From Affinundibacterium seohonense (GTDB lineage: Bacteria > Pseudomonadota > Gammaproteobacteria > Burkholderiales > Burkholderiaceae_D): a stretch of DNA of 64,000 bases. This document shows positions 34,509 to 43,963 of the stretch, piece after piece (position 1 is the stretch's first letter; every line of letters begins with the position of its first letter). The notes beneath the pieces were generated by a model. That model saw nothing but the letters and a program-made list of their open reading frames with translations. It did not search any database and was not told the origin of the DNA. The position numbers and the translations under genes were made by a program. The DNA lies in assembly GCF_014284305.1 (NCBI RefSeq), contig NZ_JACOFW010000011.1, forward strand, positions 62,001-126,000. Reading direction: 5' to 3'.

Positions 34509-36047
34509 TTATTTCAACAAATTGGGCGCAGGCAAAGCAGGTCGCGCTTGCTCAAACGCATATCCTATCTTCAATAAACTCGCATCGCTCCATGCACCAG
34601 CAAAGAAGGACAAACCAACCGGCAAACCTTTCACCAAACCCATAGGCACTGTCAAATGCGGGTAACCTGCAATGGCTGCCGGAGAGCTTGCGCTGCCAGT
34701 GATGGCATCGCCTTTTTTGTAGTTGATATCCCAAGCTGGGCTTGTGGTTGGTGCGATTAGGGCATCGAGTTGGTGTTTTTTCAGCGCGGCATCGATGCCT
34801 TCTGGGCCTGATAAACGCTTGGCGTTTGCACTGGCGTCGAGGTAGGCTTTGTCAGTTAATGCACCAGCTTTTGCTTGTGTGTACAGCATAATTTCTTGAC
34901 CAAAATGCGGCATCACTTGTTTCGCATTTTTCTTATTGAACGCGATCACATCCGCCATGCTGCGTGTGGTTACGGTGCTTGGCGTGTTGGCGAGATAAGC
35001 ATTGAGATCGGCTTTGAATTCATAAACCAAGACGATGTACTCATCTTTGCCTGCCTTTTCCATGTTCGGGATCTCGACTTGATCGACGATGACGGCACCT
35101 TGTGCTTTGAGGATCTCCACGCTACTCTTGAAGAGCGCCAACGTTTGTTTGTCGTAGCCTTTGACGAGAGCACTGACAATACCGATGCGTTTACCTTTGA
35201 GTGCTTGCGCATCTAAGCCCTTTGTGTAATCCGTTTGATGTTGATCGGCTGCGAGAGTGGCGGGATCGCTCGCATCACTACCTGTTATTACGTTCATCAA
35301 CAGTGCTGCATCGCGCACGCTTAAGGTCATGGGGCCAGCGGTATCTTGACTATGGGAGAGTGGAACGACACCACTGCGACTGACTAAACCTAAGGTGGGC
35401 TTTAGACCGACTAAGCCATTGATCGCGGCTGGGCACACGATAGAGCCATCGGTTTCCGTGCCGATCGCGGCGGGAATTAAGCGTGCCGCAACTGCCGCGC
35501 CAGAGCCAGAGCTAGAGCCACAAGGCGTTTTATTCAGATTGTAGGGGTTGCGGGTTTGCCCGCCAACGCTGCTCCAACCACTGGTGGCCTTAGATGAACG
35601 AAAATTCGCCCATTCACTCAGATTGGTTTTTCCTGCCAGTACGGCGCCAGCCGCACGTAACTTAGCGACGAGAAATGCATCGCTGCTTGCCATATTATTT
35701 GCTAAGGCCAGAGAACCGGCTGTGGTTGGCATGCCTTGAATTGCGATATTGTCTTTGACCATGATCGGTAAGCCTTGCAAGATCAGACGAGGATTTTTGT
35801 TGGTATCTGCCAACATCGCATCTTGTTTAGCTTCGGCACGCACTGCGCTAATGGCTGCGACTCGTGGATTGAGTTTGTCACTGCGGGTTTGATACTGTTC
35901 CAGAATTTTGACTGCTGTGGTTTTACCCGATTGCAGATCTTCCTTTAATTGGTGCAAATCTTCGGTGCTTTGCGCATAAATTGCGCCACTGAAAGTCATA
36001 CAAGCTAGGGTCACGCTGAGGGCGAGGTGTTTTTGCTTTTGCATCAT
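34509..36047 (-). CDS. Exported amidase (amidase-signature family)
   Basis: A 512-residue hydrolase with a signal peptide (QKQKHLALSVTLACMTFSGA, cleavage near IYA). The Ser-cisSer-Lys triad is visible: Lys in LPIMVKDNIA, cis-Ser in CGSSSGSGAAVAARL, and nucleophilic Ser in GTETDGSIVCPAAIN. It probably hydrolyses amides or peptide amides in the periplasm; the exported form is less usual than cytoplasmic GatA-like members. GGAG lies just before the paired ATGs at 36047 and 36044; the frame extends to 36167 but that part lacks coding character. Confidence 0.88.
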   Translation of the reverse strand: MMQKQKHLALSVTLACMTFSGAIYAQSTEDLHQLKEDLQSGKTTAVKILEQYQTRSDKLNPRVAAISAVRAEAKQDAMLADTNKNPRLILQGLPIMVKDNIAIQGMPTTAGSLALANNMASSDAFLVAKLRAAGAVLAGKTNLSEWANFRSSKATSGWSSVGGQTRNPYNLNKTPCGSSSGSGAAVAARLIPAAIGTETDGSIVCPAAINGLVGLKPTLGLVSRSGVVPLSHSQDTAGPMTLSVRDAALLMNVITGSDASDPATLAADQHQTDYTKGLDAQALKGKRIGIVSALVKGYDKQTLALFKSSVEILKAQGAVIVDQVEIPNMEKAGKDEYIVLVYEFKADLNAYLANTPSTVTTRSMADVIAFNKKNAKQVMPHFGQEIMLYTQAKAGALTDKAYLDASANAKRLSGPEGIDAALKKHQLDALIAPTTSPAWDINYKKGDAITGSASSPAAIAGYPHLTVPMGLVKGLPVGLSFFAGAWSDASLLKIGYAFEQARPALPAPNLLK

Positions 36048-36106
36048 GTCTCCGGTGTTTGTTTTTGTTGAATAATTTAATTGCAATTGGATGTGTATCG
36101 CCTGAT

Positions 36107-36487
36107 TTAGTTCATAAATGGGGCGACTTGCTTGCTGATTGCCACCATCAGGATATAGGCAAAGCAAGCGAGCGCCAGCGCAAAACTGAGGTTTTGTGCG
36201 TGTGCGCTTTGTGCTCGTTTGATGGCAAAAGTGCCAGCAAGAATATAGGCCAATAGCGCCAGAATTTTTGCTGCTAACCAGTGTTGTTCAAACGGATTGA
36301 TGCTGGCAATAATCGCCATGCCGATGGCACTTCCTAATAAGACCGTGTCAATTGTGTGAGGTAAGATTTTGACCCATTTTTTTTGTAACATACCTGAGTT
36401 TTGCTTACGCCAATAAAAGCGGGTAACGAAGAACACGATGCTGAGGGTGATGCAAGTCAGATGTAGATGTTTTAAGGGAAGGTACAT
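36107..36487 (-). CDS. SirB2-family inner-membrane protein
   Basis: A 126-residue protein with four hydrophobic helices and the family landmarks LKHLHLTCITLSIVFFVTRF, LPHTIDTVLLGSAIGM and HWLAAKILALLAYILAGTFA. The function is unknown. It shares orientation with the amidase (59 bases downstream) and the PhzF protein (56 bases upstream). Confidence 0.85.
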   Translation of the reverse strand: MYLPLKHLHLTCITLSIVFFVTRFYWRKQNSGMLQKKWVKILPHTIDTVLLGSAIGMAIIASINPFEQHWLAAKILALLAYILAGTFAIKRAQSAHAQNLSFALALACFAYILMVAISKQVAPFMN

Positions 36488-36543
36488 GGGTTCTATCTCG
36501 CTTTTTTGAATGATCAGTGGCGAATTCTATTTGAAATGCGGGT

Positions 36544-37422
36544 TTATTGTTGTGGCATTGCTTCTAAGTAGCCCGCGCTGACGCCGCACACAGCGCCACT
36601 GACCAGAATCTCACCATCAGGGGTTTTTTCGACCGTTAAGAGACTAGGACGTTGGCGGAAGCGCCCTTGATGAATTTGAATAAGTTGATCGGCTTTTACT
36701 ATGTCATGTTCATAAAGATACGCGGCTGCCGGACCAGCGGCGCTACCAGTGGCGATATCCTCGACTTTGCCGGTATTGTCCCAAGTTCGAATTTCGCGGT
36801 TTTGGATATCAAAAATAAACACGAATTTGGCATTGAGCTTCGCTAATTCTTGTTCTAGATCTGTGCCGCAAAATTGCACCTTATCGATCGCGCTACTGTG
36901 TATTGGTAGAATTAAATAATCTAAGCCCGTAGAGATCACTTGTGGCGGCAATTCTTGGATTAAATCAGTTACTTGTAAGCCCATTCTTTGTAAGATGCTG
37001 TTGACGGCATGGTGCGTCAGTGTCCCTTGGACGACTGGCCTCCCTTGATTCATCTGACACAGAAAATGATCGCCAAGTTGCTTGCTAGAGACGGCGATTT
37101 TACGCTCACCCACTTTGATAGACCACATACATTCGGGGTCTTGACTGGCGTGCGTCCGATGCAATATTGCCGCCGCGCCTAGCATAGGATGACCAGCAAA
37201 TGGCCATTCTTCTTCCACTGTAAAAATTCTGGCGGTCGCGCTGTAAGTCTTTTTGGTTTGAATGTGCGACAAAAAGATAGATTCAAATTGCTGCATCTCT
37301 TGCGTGAGGGTCTGCATGAATTCGGTTGACCAGTTTTCTGTATGTAAAAGCACCGCCAAACCATTGCCGCTATACGGTCTGTTGGCAAAGACATCAACAT
37401 GAAAATAATTGAACGCGGGCAT
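36544..37422 (-). CDS. PhzF-family isomerase/epimerase-like protein
   Basis: A 292-residue protein of the diaminopimelate-epimerase fold: FNYFHVDVFANRPYSGNGLAVLL, QEMQQFESIFLS (the catalytic Glu), and TVEEEWPFAGHPMLGAAAIL, then VEDIATGSAAGPAAAYL. In phenazine producers PhzF isomerises dihydro-3-hydroxyanthranilate; most genomic homologues, like this one without phz neighbours, have unknown substrates. Chosen start ATG 37422; the frame begins with a TTG at 37434. Confidence 0.9.
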   Translation of the reverse strand: MPAFNYFHVDVFANRPYSGNGLAVLLHTENWSTEFMQTLTQEMQQFESIFLSHIQTKKTYSATARIFTVEEEWPFAGHPMLGAAAILHRTHASQDPECMWSIKVGERKIAVSSKQLGDHFLCQMNQGRPVVQGTLTHHAVNSILQRMGLQVTDLIQELPPQVISTGLDYLILPIHSSAIDKVQFCGTDLEQELAKLNAKFVFIFDIQNREIRTWDNTGKVEDIATGSAAGPAAAYLYEHDIVKADQLIQIHQGRFRQRPSLLTVEKTPDGEILVSGAVCGVSAGYLEAMPQQ

Positions 37423-37608
37423 AGAGATGAGCAATAAATGAAAATAGTATTTTAATATGGTTGTGAATTTGTCCGGTAAGCTTCATTCACTTGTCTTTCC
37501 CGAAGCTCAGCATCGGCTTGGCCTTCTGAAAATGTCGACTAGTTTCAAGCGGATTTCGATTATCATGCAGGCTATTGCCCTGTGATTCATTTTATTCTGG
37601 ATAGATTT

Positions 37609-38097
37609 ATGAAATTAGCTTCTTTTTTATTGATGGCGGCATCTTGTCTTACGACAGGAATGACGCACGCACAAAACGTCAACGCGACCAACCCTGCGGA
37701 CACAGCAGCCGCTAGTGCGCCATTAAGCACGACACCAGCGCCATTACATATTACTAAACTTGGCATTACCGATACGTTGGAGGGCACTGGTGATGCGGTG
37801 GTTAATGGCAATCTGGTTGAGGTACATTACACTGGTTGGCTCTACAATCATAAAGCTTGGAATTTAAAGGGAGCACAGTTTGATACGTCGCGTGCGAGTG
37901 GTACGCCTTTGGCATTGACCGTGGGTGCAAAACAGGTCATTCGCGGTTGGGATATGGGTTTGTTGGGAATGAAAGTCGGTGGTAAACGCACTTTGATGAT
38001 CCCTGCTTACCTCGCTTATAGCACGCAAGGTTCTGGCAATATTCCGCCAAATACGCATTTGGTTTTTGAAGTTGAACTCGTCTCACTCAAAAAGTAA
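37609..38097 (+). CDS. Exported FKBP-type peptidyl-prolyl isomerase
   Basis: A signal peptide ([18 protein letters not shown], cleavage near THA) and a single FKBP domain: [53 protein letters not shown] and [15 protein letters not shown]. It should help periplasmic protein folding. A Cys inside the signal region is not in a good lipobox. ATG 37609 is chosen over the GTG at 37582 because it begins the signal peptide. The VF530 gene follows after eight bases. Confidence 0.93.
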   Translation: MKLASFLLMAASCLTTGMTHAQNVNATNPADTAAASAPLSTTPAPLHITKLGITDTLEGTGDAVVNGNLVEVHYTGWLYNHKAWNLKGAQFDTSRASGTPLALTVGAKQVIRGWDMGLLGMKVGGKRTLMIPAYLAYSTQGSGNIPPNTHLVFEVELVSLKK

Positions 38098-38105
38098 GTC
38101 AGACG

Positions 38106-38306
38106 ATGGCACGCAGTTTACAAGGTAAAACTTTAGAAACGATCTTGACTGAGTTGGTCGAGGTCTATGGCTGGGACGGCTTGGCGCAACGGATCGCAAT
38201 CCAATGTTTTGTCAACGATCCCAGCATCAAATCGAGCTTGAAATTTTTGCGAAAAACCCCCTGGGCAAGAGCGAAAGTTGAGTTACTGTTTGTCAGTTTG
38301 CCATAG
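38106..38306 (+). CDS. VF530-family (DUF2132) DNA-binding protein
   Basis: A 66-residue protein matching the VF530 pattern almost throughout: [46 protein letters not shown] and KVELLFV. The family fold is known to bind DNA but its role is not. It lies eight bases after the FKBP gene and is surely co-transcribed. Confidence 0.9.
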   Translation: MARSLQGKTLETILTELVEVYGWDGLAQRIAIQCFVNDPSIKSSLKFLRKTPWARAKVELLFVSLP

Positions 38307-38328
38307 CGTCAACAAGACTAAAAAATGC

Positions 38329-38346
38329 TTGCGCTGACATGCGCAA
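38329..38346. other. Short inverted repeat after the VF530 gene
   Basis: TTGCGC and GCGCAA with a 6-base centre, in the 109-base gap before the asparaginase-like gene. A weak terminator or an operator; undecided. Confidence 0.3.
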
Positions 38347-38415
38347 ATTGACAGTCCATGCACCATCACCCATACTCCTAGTACCACTTTCTTTGCAGTT
38401 AATAAGGACATTTGT

Positions 38416-38901
38416 ATGACACTCCGTATCATCGCCACTGGCGGCACATTTGATAAACATTATGATGAATTGGCAGGTAAGCTGACTTTTCATGAAAGTC
38501 ATTTGCCAGAGGTATTGAAACGCGCGCGTTTGACTGTGCCAGTAGAGTTAGAAGTGCGTCCCCTGATTGATTCTTTAGACATGGTTGATCAAGATCGTAA
38601 AGACATTCTAGAGTCTTGTGAAAAATCGCCAGAAAGAGCCATCGTGATTATTCATGGCACCGACACCATGCGTGAAACCGCGCATGTTTTAGGTACGGCT
38701 AAGCTCGACAAAGTGATCATATTTACAGGCGCCATGATTCCTTATGGTGTAACCAATTCCGATGCATTTTTTAATCTGGGCTTTGCTTGCGCCGCTGCGC
38801 AATTGATGCCAGCTGGGGTGTATGTTGCCATGAATGGTCAAGTTTTCCCTTGGGATAATGTGAAAAAAGATCGTAGTGTTGGGGTCTTCGTCCCTAACTA
38901 A
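38416..38901 (+). CDS. Short asparaginase-domain protein, N-terminal domain only
   Basis: A 161-residue protein with both catalytic threonine motifs of the asparaginase N-terminal domain: IATGGTFDKHYDE at residues 5-17 and IIHGTDTMRETAHVL near 78-92. Canonical asparaginases have 320-350 residues with a second domain completing the active site; here the sequence ends at FVPN, with a stop and no continuation. Short stand-alone members are known, so it may be a natural variant rather than a fragment. The function is unclear. Confidence 0.82.
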   Translation: MTLRIIATGGTFDKHYDELAGKLTFHESHLPEVLKRARLTVPVELEVRPLIDSLDMVDQDRKDILESCEKSPERAIVIIHGTDTMRETAHVLGTAKLDKVIIFTGAMIPYGVTNSDAFFNLGFACAAAQLMPAGVYVAMNGQVFPWDNVKKDRSVGVFVPN

Positions 38902-38926
38902 ATAGCCCATTTTTTTCTGGAAGCCA

Positions 38927-39439
38927 ATGATGAAACGCCTACTCTCTATTCTTCTCTGCTGCGGCTTGTTCATGCTTACAGGCTGTCAAAAAAATGTGCA
39001 AGTGCGTTTTGATTCGGTGTATTTTTTTCAGACGGAAGAAGATCTGCAAAAGAAAAAAATTAACCTCGAACAGTTATCGCAATACACCAGGATTTTACAG
39101 ACCCAAGTCGCAAAGGTCATGCAAAAGGGACAGACGACACCCGGCAATGGCTACATCGTGGTGGCGGTGCGATCTGATCAAGAAGTCGCGGTATGGTTAG
39201 ATATGGAACCAGTTTTGCACGAATACTATGATTATGAGATCGTCGAGGCGATAAAGAAAATGCGTCCCTTTGACGTCGATACCGGCATCATGGTATTTGC
39301 GATCAAGATGGCGATTGACACGCCTAAGCACACCAACAAGGCAATTCCAGAACCCAAAGACTGGATAGAGGCCAAGAAAAAAGTTGGCGACCCGAATGAT
39401 GTTGAACAAATCGTGCTCTCGATTTGGCCGGAAGAATAA
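38927..39439 (+). CDS. Lipoprotein of unknown function
   Basis: A clear lipoprotein signal: MMKRLLSILLCCGLFML followed by LTGCQ (Cys21). The mature part has an amphipathic helix (EEDLQKKKINLEQLSQYTRILQTQVAKV), an alpha/beta body, and VVAVRSDQEVAVWLDMEP. I do not recognise the family. It lies 25 bases after the asparaginase-like gene and may share its transcript. Confidence 0.75.
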   Translation: MMKRLLSILLCCGLFMLTGCQKNVQVRFDSVYFFQTEEDLQKKKINLEQLSQYTRILQTQVAKVMQKGQTTPGNGYIVVAVRSDQEVAVWLDMEPVLHEYYDYEIVEAIKKMRPFDVDTGIMVFAIKMAIDTPKHTNKAIPEPKDWIEAKKKVGDPNDVEQIVLSIWPEE

Positions 39440-39473
39440 CTCGCTGGCAAAATCGTCTTCTCAGCTCTAACGT

Positions 39474-40778
39474 ATGACCATCCAAAAAGTTTTATATCTC
39501 GGCTATGTCTGGCCAGAGCCGAATTCGTCTGCCGCTGGCAGCCGTACTATGGAATTTTTGTGCTTGTTTCGTCAGCAAAGCTGGCAAGTGATTTTTGCTT
39601 CGGTCGCTGCTTTATCTCCGCATCGCGCTGATCTGTCTGCATTGCAAATTGAAGAAAAACAATTAACGCTCAACTGCGATAGTTTCGATGAATTTGTACG
39701 TGACTATCAACCTGATCTGGTGGTATTCGACCGCTTCTTTACCGAAGAACAATTTGGCTGGCGGGTTGAGCGTCAGGTACCAAATGCACTGCGCGTTTTA
39801 GATACCTGCGACTTGCATAGCTTGCGCGAGGCGCGTCAACAAATTTTGAAGCAGCAATTGCAGGCTTGCCACAACGAGCGTGAGCGGCATTTGGTGTTGC
39901 AGGCAGAATGTGATACTTCAGTTTTGGTGCAGCAGATGGCGCAGAGTGATCTTGCGCAACGTGAGATTGCGGCAATTTATCGATGCGACCTGAGTTTGAT
40001 GATTTCGCGTTTCGAGACCGAATTATTGCGCGATGCCTTCGCCTTACCAGCCTACTTATTGTGTGAAAACAATCTGATGTTGACATCGGTGGTAAATGAA
40101 TCACCTGATTTCCAACACCGACAAGGCTTTATCAGCATAGGTAATTTCCGACATGCGCCAAATTGGGATGCGGTTTTGTATTTGAAGCAAGCGGTATGGC
40201 CACGTCTGCGCGCCAAGATGCCAGACGCGCAAATTCAGATTTACGGTTCTTATCCGCCACCAAAGGCAATTGCTCTGCATCAGCCCGACCAGGGCTTTCA
40301 TGTGCGTGGCTGGGCCGAAGACGCGCAACAAGTGATGGCTACGGCACGTGTGTGTTTAGCACCCTTGCGATTTGGTGCGGGCATCAAGGGTAAGCTGGCG
40401 GATGCGATGGCATGTGGTACGCCCAGCGTCACTACCAGCATTGGTGCTGAGTCTATGCACGGCGATTTAGCTTGGGGTGGTGTGATTGCGGATCAGTTAG
40501 AAGACTTTGTGGATGCTGCAATTTTATTGGTGAGCGATGAAGCGCAATGGCAATTGGCGCAACAGCGTGGACAGCAAATTTTGCTAGACCATTTTGATCG
40601 CCAATCTGCCGAACTGGATTTTATCGCAGCGATCTTACAGGCTCGTGAACAACAGGCTGCGCGACGCTTACAAAATTTTACTGGTGCCATGTTAAGACAT
40701 CACAGTATGAAAAGTACGCAGTATATGTCGCAGTGGATACAGCTAAAAAATCAGAGCATCACGTACAGTACACCATGA
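39474..40778 (+). CDS. Glycosyltransferase (GT4-like)
   Basis: A 434-residue protein with a GT-B-type layout. The N-terminal half has VLYLGYVWPEPNSSAAGSRTMEFL, and the donor half has FISIGNFRHAPNWDAVLYLKQAVWPRL, FHVRGWAEDAQQVMATARVCLAPLRFGAGIKGKLADAMACGTPSV, the usual nucleotide-sugar acceptor pattern. The substrate is unknown. The 3' end faces the MASE1 protein gene with only two bases between them. Confidence 0.88.
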   Translation: MTIQKVLYLGYVWPEPNSSAAGSRTMEFLCLFRQQSWQVIFASVAALSPHRADLSALQIEEKQLTLNCDSFDEFVRDYQPDLVVFDRFFTEEQFGWRVERQVPNALRVLDTCDLHSLREARQQILKQQLQACHNERERHLVLQAECDTSVLVQQMAQSDLAQREIAAIYRCDLSLMISRFETELLRDAFALPAYLLCENNLMLTSVVNESPDFQHRQGFISIGNFRHAPNWDAVLYLKQAVWPRLRAKMPDAQIQIYGSYPPPKAIALHQPDQGFHVRGWAEDAQQVMATARVCLAPLRFGAGIKGKLADAMACGTPSVTTSIGAESMHGDLAWGGVIADQLEDFVDAAILLVSDEAQWQLAQQRGQQILLDHFDRQSAELDFIAAILQAREQQAARRLQNFTGAMLRHHSMKSTQYMSQWIQLKNQSITYSTP

Positions 40779-40780
40779 GC

Positions 40781-43777
40781 TTATTCATCGGGATCAGGCG
40801 GTGTTAGTAAGAACTGATGATCGCTAGAATCACCTGCCAGTAAGGCGTCTAAGCCTTCAATAGGAATTGGTTTAGAGTATAAATAGCCTTGGAAAGTCAG
40901 ACAATTGTGTTCGATCAGGAAGCGCCTTTGGGCGACCGTCTCGACACCTTCGGCAATCACATCTAAGCCCAAATTTAAGCCCAATGAAATAATCGCCCGC
41001 ACGATAGTCGCATCGTTTTCGTCGTCGTTCAGATCGCGGACAAAAGACTGATCGATCTTTAATTGGTTCAAAGGCAGTTTTTGCAAATAGGCCAGTGAAG
41101 AATAACCTGTGCCAAAATCATCCATAGAAAAAGCGATACCGAGCTTTTTCAGTTGCTGCATTTTTTCGGTAGTCGCGTCGACGTTATCGAGAATCGTACT
41201 TTCGGTCAGTTCGATTTTCAAACGGGTAGGATTGATGTTGTGTAAGCGTACAATTTCGGTCACGGTTTCCACAAAATTACTTTGCTGGAATTGCTTGGCA
41301 CTGACATTGACCGCCAAGCTTAAATGCGCGGTCTTGGGGTTTCTGCCCCATTTTTTTAATTGATTACATGCGGTTTCCAACACCCAAGTACCAATAGGGA
41401 TAATCAAGCCGGTTTGTTCGGCCACGGGGATGAATTCTAGTGGCGAGATAAAGCCGCGATCAGGATGTATCCAACGTAATAAGGCTTCCGCACCAATCAC
41501 ATTGCCTTCAGCATCGACTTGGATCTGGTAATACAACTGGAATTGTTCTAAGGCCAAAGCCACCCGCAGATTTGACTCCAACATCATCTTCACCACTAGT
41601 ACCGCCTGCATCGCTGGGTCAAAGAAACGCACGGCATTGCGCCCAGAAGTTTTGGCTTCATACATAGCGGTATCAGCGCGTTTGAATAGATCTTTGACAG
41701 TGACATCGCAGCCTTGGAAAAGGCACACGCCGATACTACCGGCACCATGATGGATGAAGTCAGTGATTTGATATGGCTCGTTCAGAAGCAAACGAATTTT
41801 TTCAGCAATGCGATCGGTCTGTATCGCCGCTTCTTCGCGCTGATCACTTAGTGCTTGTAGTACCACCACAAACTCATCACCGCCTAAGCGTGCCACGGTA
41901 TCGCTCTCACGCACACAGGTTTGTAGCCGTTGGGCCGCCTCGATTAAGAGCAGGTCACCGGCATCATGACCACGAGTGTCATTGAGGGTTTTGAAGTTAT
42001 CCAAATCGATAAACAGAATAGCGCTATGGGCTTCGTCGCGTTGATTCGCGGCGATGAGATGTTGTAGTCGATCCATTAACAAGCGGCGGTTTGGTAAATG
42101 CGTCAGTGGGTCGTAAAACGCCAAATTCAGAATCTCGTCTTCATAGCCTTTGTGGCGACTGATGTCGGTGAATGAACCTATGTAATTGGTGGTCATACCG
42201 CTATCATTGGTAATCGCGGTGAGTGTGATGAGTTGTGGATAGACATCACCATTTTTTTTCTCTGCCCACAGTTCTCCTTGCCAATATCGATGCAGCCCCA
42301 ATCCTTTATCAATACTGGCAAAGAATACGTCGTCTTGTTGCTGATTCACATAACGGGGTAGTGGTTTACCTATCAATTCTTGGGCATCAAAACCGGTGGT
42401 ACGTGAATATGCTTGATTGATGCGCAAGACATTCCACTGATTATCCGTCACGAAAATTCCCTCTTGTGATTCAAAGGTAATTGCCGCCACTCGCAGATCT
42501 TGTTCCGCCGCTTTTCTGTCCGTAATATCGCTGATAAAACAGTGCCACAACGTGCTGCCATCTTCTGGCTCTAATTCCGGCAAGGCATCCAAGAATAACC
42601 AACGCATCGTGCCGTCAAGACGATGATGGCGAAATTCCATTTGATAAGGGCTTAAGTGCTTAGTCGCATATTCATGATTTTCCAAAAATGTTTTTTTGTC
42701 TGCAGTATGAATGCGCTTCACTAAAATCGAAGCATTTCCACGAATAACTTCAACGCCGATCTCAAACATCGTTTCAATTGCATTGCTGGCATACAGTACT
42801 GATGTACTACGATCACGACGAATACGATATTGCATGACAACGCCAGGCAAGCGTGAAGCGACTTTACTGATTCGTTCAAAGGCATCACGTAATTCACTGG
42901 TGGCAGCAACACGTTCTGCCTGTAGGGCCGTAATCAATAATGCCGTAATTGAAAGAGTCGCCATGTACAGCCATAAAACGATAGAGCTTTCGACTGGATT
43001 GAGTGATTGGAATGGGCCAATACCCTGGTAGGTCGCGAGCGCCGCAACGGTCGAGGAGCCCAGCACGGTGATGGAAGCGAGTAAATTTCCTAATCGAATC
43101 GCGGCCCAAATCATCACAGCCACAGCGATAAACGTTAAATGTAAGATGCTGGATTTGGAAAGAAAAATCAACCAATGAGAAATGGCAAAAATGCACAGGA
43201 AGATGAAATTTTCCTCGTAGGATTGCCTGAATTTGGGAAAGTGGCTGGACAAGGCGAAGAGGAAAGGTGCAGCTAAAAACACCCCAACAGTATCGCCAGC
43301 CCACCAACTCAGCCAGGCGAATTTAAGATCCGGGATATGACCTAATTGCGCCAATACTAGGCAGCCGATACTGGCCGAGATACTCATCCCAATGATGCTT
43401 GCGAGGCAAAATTGAAACACATCATCGCGATGTGTAAAGTTAAAAGAAAAATTACGATAGCGCAAATACCAAGCAACACTCCAAGGCCCGAGGCAATTGC
43501 CAACCGCGATTGCAAAGGCGGCGTACCAAGAAATTCCCGTGCTGAGGTTGAGCATGAAAGCGGCACCGAAGACCGCCAGATTCATTGAATATCCCCAACC
43601 AATCAAAGCGGCAATGGCAATACCGGTTGGCAGCCAGATCAACGTGATGTTGGAAGATATAAAAGGAAACGCCAGTCCTAACTTACCAAATCCGTAGTAA
43701 CCCAGATACACCAAAAACAGACGCAAGCCTAGGCGAAGACGATTCGAACCTGGTGGAATGAGGGCATTGGTCGGCAT
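40781..43777 (-). CDS. Membrane c-di-GMP protein: MASE1-PAS-PAS-GGDEF-EAL
   Basis: Residues 1-295 form a MASE1 membrane sensor of about eight helices (LVYLGYYGFGKLGLAFPF, LIWLPTGIAIAALIGWGYSMN). Two PAS domains follow (about 310-430 and 435-555; the second begins with ESQEGIFVTDNQWNVLRINQAYSRTTG). The GGDEF domain carries the intact RLGGDEFVVVL at about 632, with the I-site RESD five residues before, and the EAL domain keeps AEALLRW, DDFGTGYSS and LKIDQSFVRDL. It could both make and degrade cyclic di-GMP in response to a membrane or redox signal. Confidence 0.95.
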   Translation of the reverse strand: MPTNALIPPGSNRLRLGLRLFLVYLGYYGFGKLGLAFPFISSNITLIWLPTGIAIAALIGWGYSMNLAVFGAAFMLNLSTGISWYAAFAIAVGNCLGPWSVAWYLRYRNFSFNFTHRDDVFQFCLASIIGMSISASIGCLVLAQLGHIPDLKFAWLSWWAGDTVGVFLAAPFLFALSSHFPKFRQSYEENFIFLCIFAISHWLIFLSKSSILHLTFIAVAVMIWAAIRLGNLLASITVLGSSTVAALATYQGIGPFQSLNPVESSIVLWLYMATLSITALLITALQAERVAATSELRDAFERISKVASRLPGVVMQYRIRRDRSTSVLYASNAIETMFEIGVEVIRGNASILVKRIHTADKKTFLENHEYATKHLSPYQMEFRHHRLDGTMRWLFLDALPELEPEDGSTLWHCFISDITDRKAAEQDLRVAAITFESQEGIFVTDNQWNVLRINQAYSRTTGFDAQELIGKPLPRYVNQQQDDVFFASIDKGLGLHRYWQGELWAEKKNGDVYPQLITLTAITNDSGMTTNYIGSFTDISRHKGYEDEILNLAFYDPLTHLPNRRLLMDRLQHLIAANQRDEAHSAILFIDLDNFKTLNDTRGHDAGDLLLIEAAQRLQTCVRESDTVARLGGDEFVVVLQALSDQREEAAIQTDRIAEKIRLLLNEPYQITDFIHHGAGSIGVCLFQGCDVTVKDLFKRADTAMYEAKTSGRNAVRFFDPAMQAVLVVKMMLESNLRVALALEQFQLYYQIQVDAEGNVIGAEALLRWIHPDRGFISPLEFIPVAEQTGLIIPIGTWVLETACNQLKKWGRNPKTAHLSLAVNVSAKQFQQSNFVETVTEIVRLHNINPTRLKIELTESTILDNVDATTEKMQQLKKLGIAFSMDDFGTGYSSLAYLQKLPLNQLKIDQSFVRDLNDDENDATIVRAIISLGLNLGLDVIAEGVETVAQRRFLIEHNCLTFQGYLYSKPIPIEGLDALLAGDSSDHQFLLTPPDPDE

Positions 43778-43963
43778 GATGCAAGTGTAATTAAACTTAA
43801 GATAACCTCTGCATTATGCGCGAAACTTCCAGTAAAAAAACATTCTATCGGGCAAAAATTTGTCATTTTGTGATGATGCTTAAAAAACCCGTTTCTTATG
43901 TTGTATTTAATCAGATTGGTATCAGACAAAAACATTGTTGTCGCCGTACCAATCGGTGAACCT

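Noticed and set aside
38416-38901. A frameshifted full-length asparaginase
   Set aside because: No continuation of the second domain is seen in any frame before the lipoprotein gene; the following 25 bases are too few to hold it.
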